Part shown: positions 33,551 through 37,568 of the stretch, in pieces
How the letters are laid out: every line of letters begins with the position of its first letter
How positions within the stretch are numbered: the first letter of the stretch is position 1
Assembly: GCA_020627825.1 (NCBI GenBank)
Contig: JAHDGD010000028.1
Coordinates: 1-37,568, forward strand
DNA: 37,568 nucleotides
From: Saprospiraceae bacterium
GTDB lineage: Bacteria > Bacteroidota > Bacteroidia > Chitinophagales > Saprospiraceae
Reading direction: 5' to 3'
The notes under the pieces: generated by a model
Told to the model about the DNA's origin: nothing
Databases searched by the model: none
The model's input: only the letters and a program-made list of their open reading frames with translations
Program-made: the position numbers and the translations under genes

Positions 33551-36500
33551 ATTTGCCGTATTCAAAATACATAGTTTCTTTGAGTTCTCCATTTTCATAA
33601 ATTTTATAAGCTCCGTGATATCTATCATCTTTATATCCTATTCGAAGCTGTATGACTCCATTTTCATCATAGTAGGCTATATCATCTTGTAAGTTATGTT
33701 GATTATACGTTTGAACCAAGTACTTTTCTCCATTAGCATGATACTTAACATACGGACCATCTAGATAGCCTTTTTTTCTATTTTTTTCTAGGATGAGGAC
33801 ACCTTCTCTTGAATATATTTGAAGTTTTCCGTCAATGTATAACTTATCAAACGAAATATTCATTGCAGGTTGTCCATCTTCATATGTAATGTTAACTGTT
33901 TTTTTACCTTTTGGCAAAGCAGAACTATTGGACATGGTTCCTTCGGCTGTTCTCACTTGATAGGAATCTATAAGATCTGCTTTCATGTGTAAGATCAACA
34001 AAGTATCTCCAGAAGGGCTGAAAAATATTTTGGGACCTTCCTGTTGATCATTTTTATTCATAGCAGTTCTATAAACACTTCCATCAGGGTAATAAACTTT
34101 AGATTTCCCAGTATATTGATCTTTTTGGTAAAAGCCTTCTGCTGTTTTATTCCCCATATCATCATACCATATAGATTTCCCCTCACTCTCGCCGTACACA
34201 TAATTCATTTCAAGCTTAACTGCACCACTCGGTGCAAAACGTTTTAATACACCATGCTTTTTCCCATTCACATACGCACAAGTTGATTCTACCTTGTCTT
34301 CTCTAAATCGATAGGTTGTAAGCCCTTCCAACATGCCATTTTTTAATGTTCTGTCTATCGATTCTAGACCATACATCGAAGTTTTGAAAAGACCATCTTT
34401 ATAATAAAAATCAATAGAATCTATTTTCTTTCCTTTATAAAAATGTAAGGACTCTGATAATTCTCCATACTCATATCCAACACCTGTATTGAATGTGTTT
34501 TTTTCGTATAATTTTCCACTTGCATCATATAATTCACTAGCTACCATTTTTCCATCTGAATAAAATCTAGTTTCTGAGATTTCTCCTGTTGTTCTGTAAA
34601 AGTTTAATGGACCATTTAATTTGCCATCAGCATAATAACATGTATACGCAAGGTGACCGCTTTCATAAGATTTGAATATACCGTTTAACGTATCGTTTTT
34701 GTAATTCGCTATAGAAGAAATATCCCCATTATAATCATATGCTATGTCCTCACCTGTTTGCTCACCATTTGCATATTCTTCTACACTTAATATTTGGCCA
34801 TTCCTATAATAGTAAGTAGATTTTCCATCCAATGTTAACTTTTTATAAGAGCGCTCACTTCTTTTGTTTCCATCTGCGTCATAATAAGTAATAGGACTTT
34901 TCTTTAATTTTTTGGGCTTTTCGCCCAAATGGCTTGTGATACTTTGAAGCGCATCATTTTTGAAAGTAAACGTGTACAATAATTTATCATCTTCATAAGA
35001 TTCAAGGCTCTTCAACTCATCTCCATCAAATCGATAAATAGAGTGTTCTCCATTTTCATTACTGTATGTAATTTTTTTATCCCCATTTTCCATTTCCCCT
35101 TTCTCTGTTACTTCTCCTTTCGAATTATACAACGTATAAGGAAATACATATTCATCATCTTTCATTTCATATGAAAACTGTAAATTGCCGTCTGGTTTAT
35201 ATACATGTACAGGACCAGTAATCTTACCGTTTTTGTAGGTGTATTCATATGATTTTTCTCCATTTAAACCATAATAGGTTACGATTCCATCTCTTTCTTC
35301 ATTTTCATTATAAAGTATTGTAGCCCTTTTCTGACCATTTGCATAGTTACAGTTCACCTCTCCAATCAATTTTCCATCTATATATGGCTCTTTGCAATTC
35401 ACTCCACCTAGAGCGTATATATAGGAATAGTCACCATCAAGCTTACCGTCTTTAAAATTGATGACCCATGTTTCTTCTCCTTTTGAATTGATTCCAACAT
35501 TTCTTCCATTTTTCTCATCATTGATATACATTGCTTTTTCATCGATTACCCCTTCTATATCATTTAGAATAGCTTCCCCTTCTAGTTTATCATCAACGTA
35601 TTGATAAGTGCCGCGTTTCCTTCCATATTCATCCATATATATGAACGTACCCTGCTTCTTTCCATCAATTACCTCTCCTTTAATAAAAGGGTCTCCCTCA
35701 TTATATTCTATCGTTATCATTTTACTTTCGCCATCTACAACCATCGGTGTGACATAAAATAGATCTTGAAATTCATCTTCAATAAATTCCTCTTGAAAAT
35801 CGAGTAGGTCATTCATGTTTTTCTGAACAGTTTTACCTAGTTTTCCTTCCTCAAACGATACCAATGTATAATAGGTGAACAATTCTGTTAAGTCCTGTTT
35901 TCCTATTTCTTTTAAAAATGGAATGTAATGTGTTTCAAAAAAACCATCTTGAATTTCATGCGATTCTGCATATTCGATTACTGCTTGTAGATATCGCGTA
36001 TAGTTGTAATCAACTGAACTTTTAAGTTTGAATTTTTTATTCAAAGGAAGATTATTCCTGAGAATTTCGATTAATTCTGAAAAATCATCTCCTTCTTTCG
36101 AAAATACAATGCCTGCGAGATCTTTGTAATTTGAAGAAAAATCCTTGTCCAACAAGGATACTGCAGTGGTTGCTAAGTTATCTCCTGGACTAAGCGCTAA
36201 ATACCCCACTATACTTAAGAAACCCGGAATGAGTTCTCCTTTGTCCAACGCTATTGCACCCAGTAAATAATGGGCACGTGATAAACCAGGATTTAAGATG
36301 ATAGTTTGTTTGAAATCATTTACTGCGGCTTGTGTTTTACCCGCTTCGTAATTTGATACACCACTATAAAAATAAAGTAAACTATAATTTGGGAAATTTG
36401 CTTTTCCTTCATCCAAAACTGCTAGAGCTTCATCATATTTTTCTAATGATGAATAAGCTTTTGATAAATTATAATAAAGCGGCGGATAATCATTAAACGA

Positions 36501-36776
36501 TCCTTTTTCAAGCAGAGGAAGTAGTAATTCTATAATTTCTTCATAACGTTCTGCACTTTCAAGAAATTCAACTTTCGAAGTGATACCTACTAAATAGGCA
36601 GGATCTAGAAAATGAATTTTATCAAGTTCTTCAATGGCTTTATTGATTTGATTTCTTTCTTGAAATGAATAGGCACTTGCTGCAATTTCTTGAAGGTCGT
36701 AAATATAATTTTCTTGAGAAAAACATATACATGTAAAACAAGTCAAAAGTAGGGTAGTAAGGTGTTTACTTTTCAT
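33531..36776 (-). CDS. Exported TPR + MORN_2 (YwqK-like) repeat protein, 1081 aa
   Basis: Signal peptide at 1-21 (MKSKHLTTLLLTCFTCICF then SQ). Residues about 22-210 hold TPR-like helical repeats (YNLSKAYSSLEKYDEALAVL, LSRAHYLLGAIALDKGEL). From about 370 to the C-terminus is a long array of roughly 22-24-residue MORN_2 repeats of the type YYxDGxLxGPxxFY (for example CYYADGKLNGPLNFY, EYANGEQTGEDIAYDYNG). I estimate two to three dozen repeats, many degenerate. MORN_2/YwqK repeats are annotated as antitoxin-like in some genomes, but that label has little support for exported arrays like this one; an extended surface or periplasmic scaffold is more likely. It heads a three-gene cassette with the two DUF3857 proteins, the first overlap suggesting translational coupling. 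Confidence 0.9.
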   Translation of the reverse strand: MKSKHLTTLLLTCFTCICFSQENYIYDLQEIAASAYSFQERNQINKAIEELDKIHFLDPAYLVGITSKVEFLESAERYEEIIELLLPLLEKGSFNDYPPLYYNLSKAYSSLEKYDEALAVLDEGKANFPNYSLLYFYSGVSNYEAGKTQAAVNDFKQTIILNPGLSRAHYLLGAIALDKGELIPGFLSIVGYLALSPGDNLATTAVSLLDKDFSSNYKDLAGIVFSKEGDDFSELIEILRNNLPLNKKFKLKSSVDYNYTRYLQAVIEYAESHEIQDGFFETHYIPFLKEIGKQDLTELFTYYTLVSFEEGKLGKTVQKNMNDLLDFQEEFIEDEFQDLFYVTPMVVDGESKMITIEYNEGDPFIKGEVIDGKKQGTFIYMDEYGRKRGTYQYVDDKLEGEAILNDIEGVIDEKAMYINDEKNGRNVGINSKGEETWVINFKDGKLDGDYSYIYALGGVNCKEPYIDGKLIGEVNCNYANGQKRATILYNENEERDGIVTYYGLNGEKSYEYTYKNGKITGPVHVYKPDGNLQFSYEMKDDEYVFPYTLYNSKGEVTEKGEMENGDKKITYSNENGEHSIYRFDGDELKSLESYEDDKLLYTFTFKNDALQSITSHLGEKPKKLKKSPITYYDADGNKRSERSYKKLTLDGKSTYYYRNGQILSVEEYANGEQTGEDIAYDYNGDISSIANYKNDTLNGIFKSYESGHLAYTCYYADGKLNGPLNFYRTTGEISETRFYSDGKMVASELYDASGKLYEKNTFNTGVGYEYGELSESLHFYKGKKIDSIDFYYKDGLFKTSMYGLESIDRTLKNGMLEGLTTYRFREDKVESTCAYVNGKKHGVLKRFAPSGAVKLEMNYVYGESEGKSIWYDDMGNKTAEGFYQKDQYTGKSKVYYPDGSVYRTAMNKNDQQEGPKIFFSPSGDTLLILHMKADLIDSYQVRTAEGTMSNSSALPKGKKTVNITYEDGQPAMNISFDKLYIDGKLQIYSREGVLILEKNRKKGYLDGPYVKYHANGEKYLVQTYNQHNLQDDIAYYDENGVIQLRIGYKDDRYHGAYKIYENGELKETMYFEYGKCVPSEE
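34911..34929. repeat. Palindrome family member 8, inside the MORN_2 gene
   Basis: TTTGGGC-TTTTC-GCCCAAA, 7-bp arms. In the gene's direction it reads as LGEKPKK, in a linker between MORN repeats (SHLGEKPKKLKKSP) that breaks the local repeat pattern. Confidence 0.7.
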
Positions 36777-36869
36777 TTATGAAGGTGTTTTGAATATATG
36801 TAAATAAACAAAGAATGTTTGACTTTAGAAAGTTTTAGTTCTTTATTAAGAAAGTTTCGCTTTTTATAT

Positions 36870-36892
36870 TTTTTGGGGTTTAACCCCAAAAA
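36870..36892. repeat. Palindrome family member 9 (GGGGTTTAACCCC core)
   Basis: TTTTT-GGGGTT-T-AACCCC-AAAAA: 11-bp arms around one T. The C:G pair next to the loop in the common core is a G:C-to-G/T-shifted variant, but the T-before/A-after layout is the same. Confidence 0.7.
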
Positions 36893-37095
36893 GGCATTAA
36901 GTAGTTATCCTGAGTTCTGGGATTAATTGCGAAAGCGAAAATCAAATAAAACACTTTATTCCATACGTTTTGATGGAAATGTGGCTCGCTACATTGAAAT
37001 AAAACAACGTAAAAAAAAGTATAACTAACTTGTTTATAAATTCAATATTGTATCAACTATTGAAGAGCTGTAAATCTTAAACTTTTTTATTTTCT

Positions 37096-37112
37096 TTATT
37101 CACGTTATTTAA
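37096..37112. repeat. Third copy of the 24.26-kb element arm
   Basis: TTATTCACGTTATTTAA is the exact reverse complement of 24253-24269, the left outer arm of the nested-repeat element together with its flank. No partner arm is visible within the next few hundred bases. Confidence 0.5.
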
Positions 37113-37179
37113 GGGTTGATGTATTGTACTTTAGATATAGAATTAGTGGGCTTGAGGTTTTCCTAGAAATAAATTCTGT

Positions 37180-37187
37180 TATATTTG
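37180..37187 (+). promoter_or_regulatory. Promoter -7 box of tRNA-Leu
   Basis: TATATTTG matches TAnnTTTG, 13 bp before the mature tRNA 5' end. A clear TTTG box at the -33 position is not visible. Confidence 0.5.
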
Positions 37188-37200
37188 CCTTCCACATTCT

Positions 37201-37287
37201 GCCCGAGTGCTGGAATTGGTAGACAGGCATGGTTGAGGGCCATGTGTCCGTATGGGCGTGGGGGTTCGACTCCCCCCTCGGGCACCA
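37201..37287 (+). tRNA. tRNA-Leu, anticodon GAG
   Basis: An 87-nt class II tRNA. The acceptor stem is GCCCGAG (37201-37207) with CTCGGGC (37277-37283), then discriminator A and an encoded CCA (37285-37287). The anticodon stem CATGG/CCATG (37228-37232, 37240-37244) encloses the loop TTGAGGG, so the anticodon is GAG (37235-37237), reading CUC/CUU leucine codons. The long variable arm (GTCC-GTAT-GGGC) and the T-arm GGGGG-TTCGACT-CCCCC are intact. Confidence 0.97.
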
Positions 37288-37289
37288 TA

Positions 37290-37328
37290 AAAAAAGGGTT
37301 TGACTTTTTGAGTCAAAACCCTTTTTTT
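37290..37328. terminator. Bidirectional terminator between tRNA-Leu and the 37398 gene
   Basis: GGGTTTGACT (37296-37305) pairs with AGTCAAAACCC (37311-37321), with one bulged A. The A-run before and the T-run after make it functional on both strands, serving the tRNA (+) and the convergent gene (-). Confidence 0.85.
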
Positions 37329-37397
37329 ATTATTCGAATATAGATTAAAAAGTACTTTATACCATTTAATTCTAGAATGTCGGAAGTTTAAATGATA

Positions 37398-37568
37398 TTA
37401 TTTTAAAACTTCTGTACTAAAAAATCCATTTGTTACCTCAACTTGATCTCCTAAGTTATTCTCATCGCTGAATGAAAATGTTCCTTTTATAAAATCACCT
37501 GTATATTCTTCTATGATTACCTTGCCCTGTTCAGTTTGAACGGTAGTAACTTCTGTAGTATTTGTAAT
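37398..37568 (-). CDS. C-terminal end of a hypothetical protein (5' end beyond window)
   Basis: The reverse strand from the window edge is open for 56 codons to TAA at 37398-37400. It reads ITNTTEVTTVQTEQGK, ... GDFIKGTFSFSDENN, ... VEVTNGFFSTEVLK. The pattern GTFSFxxxNxxGxxVxVTNGxF is like the end of small Bacteroidota lipoproteins (DUF6252-type) whose beta-sandwich finishes with a 'TxGxF' strand; this is a tentative likeness only. It faces the tRNA across a shared terminator. Confidence 0.7.
   Translation of the reverse strand: MTNTTEVTTVQTEQGKVIIEEYTGDFIKGTFSFSDENNLGDQVEVTNGFFSTEVLK

Larger units (their letters stand above)
36777..37179. other. Intergenic region between the MORN_2 gene and tRNA-Leu
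   Basis: More than 400 bp without a gene. It contains a palindrome of the repeat family (36870-36892) and a copy of the 24.26-kb repeat arm (37096-37112). The rest is AT-rich with no ORF or RNA gene that I can support. The MORN_2 gene promoter should lie at its left end, but I see no convincing boxes. Confidence 0.5.

Noticed and set aside
33531-36776. Toxin-antitoxin module from the YwqK-like repeats
   Set aside because: The protein is exported, very long and has no adjacent toxin. The antitoxin label for MORN_2 repeats is not a reliable guide here.
1-37568. CRISPR array, prophage or integrated island at tRNA-Leu
   Set aside because: No regularly spaced direct repeats, integrase, phage genes or duplicated tRNA 3' end are seen within the window.

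Overview
The window is chromosomal DNA from a free-living, probably marine member of the Bacteroidota. The evidence is AT-rich sequence (by eye about one third G+C), A-rich leaders with almost no Shine-Dalgarno sites, TAnnTTTG promoter elements, and a gene set typical of the phylum: a TonB-dependent receptor with a carboxypeptidase-regulatory-like N-terminus, PorP/SprF and TPR-PD40-OmpA proteins of the type IX secretion/gliding context, DUF3857/transglutaminase proteins, MORN_2 (YwqK-like) repeats, and a Na+-NQR operon. I cannot place it below phylum with confidence; a Saprospiria- or Flavobacteriia-like marine lineage is a guess.

Layout. 1-5.7 kb: the 3'-truncated end of a sodium:anion symporter (SLC13/DASS), a 966-aa TonB-dependent receptor, and, divergent from it, an unrecognised single-pass membrane protein with an N-terminal helix-turn-helix-like segment. 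5.7-7.9 kb: a tight minus-strand operon (polysaccharide deacetylase, YkgJ-type cysteine cluster protein, PaaY-like hexapeptide protein, low-molecular-weight tyrosine phosphatase) in which the last three genes overlap by 4 bp. 8.1-12.2 kb: radC, a secreted M14 metallopeptidase, and a small protein that reads like an eroded REP-associated tyrosine transposase (RAYT). 12.3-17.6 kb: a DUF2279 protein, then PorP/SprF, an OmpA-family protein carrying an extra DUF1573 domain, and pnuC. 17.7-24.1 kb: nqrABCDEF, complete and in canonical order, closed by a strong terminator; NqrA has an unusual N-terminal membrane-anchor extension. 24.1-25.7 kb: a 0.5-kb intergenic region with nested inverted repeats, a lipoprotein and a 3-methyladenine DNA glycosylase. 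25.8-36.8 kb: seven minus-strand genes (TspO-like, SPOR-domain, TM-helix channel-like, alpha/beta hydrolase, and a three-gene cassette of two DUF3857/transglutaminase-like proteins and a 1081-aa TPR+MORN_2 protein). 37.2 kb: tRNA-Leu(GAG) with its terminator, then the 3' end of a minus-strand gene.

How parts may work together. NQR makes a sodium gradient that a DASS symporter can use. PnuC next to NQR supplies precursor for the NAD(H) that NQR oxidises. PorP and the OmpA protein form a typical envelope pair.

The most unusual signal is not a gene. Nine short palindromes of the form TTTGGGC-(loop)-GCCCAAA are scattered through the window, between genes and inside three coding regions. Their T-tract lies before the stem and their A-tract after it, the reverse of an intrinsic terminator. 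Together with the RAYT-like protein at 11.6 kb they suggest a REP/RAYT-like system. A second, unrelated repeat (arms AACGTGAATAATGGATAA) encloses a 267-bp structured element at 24.26-24.53 kb.
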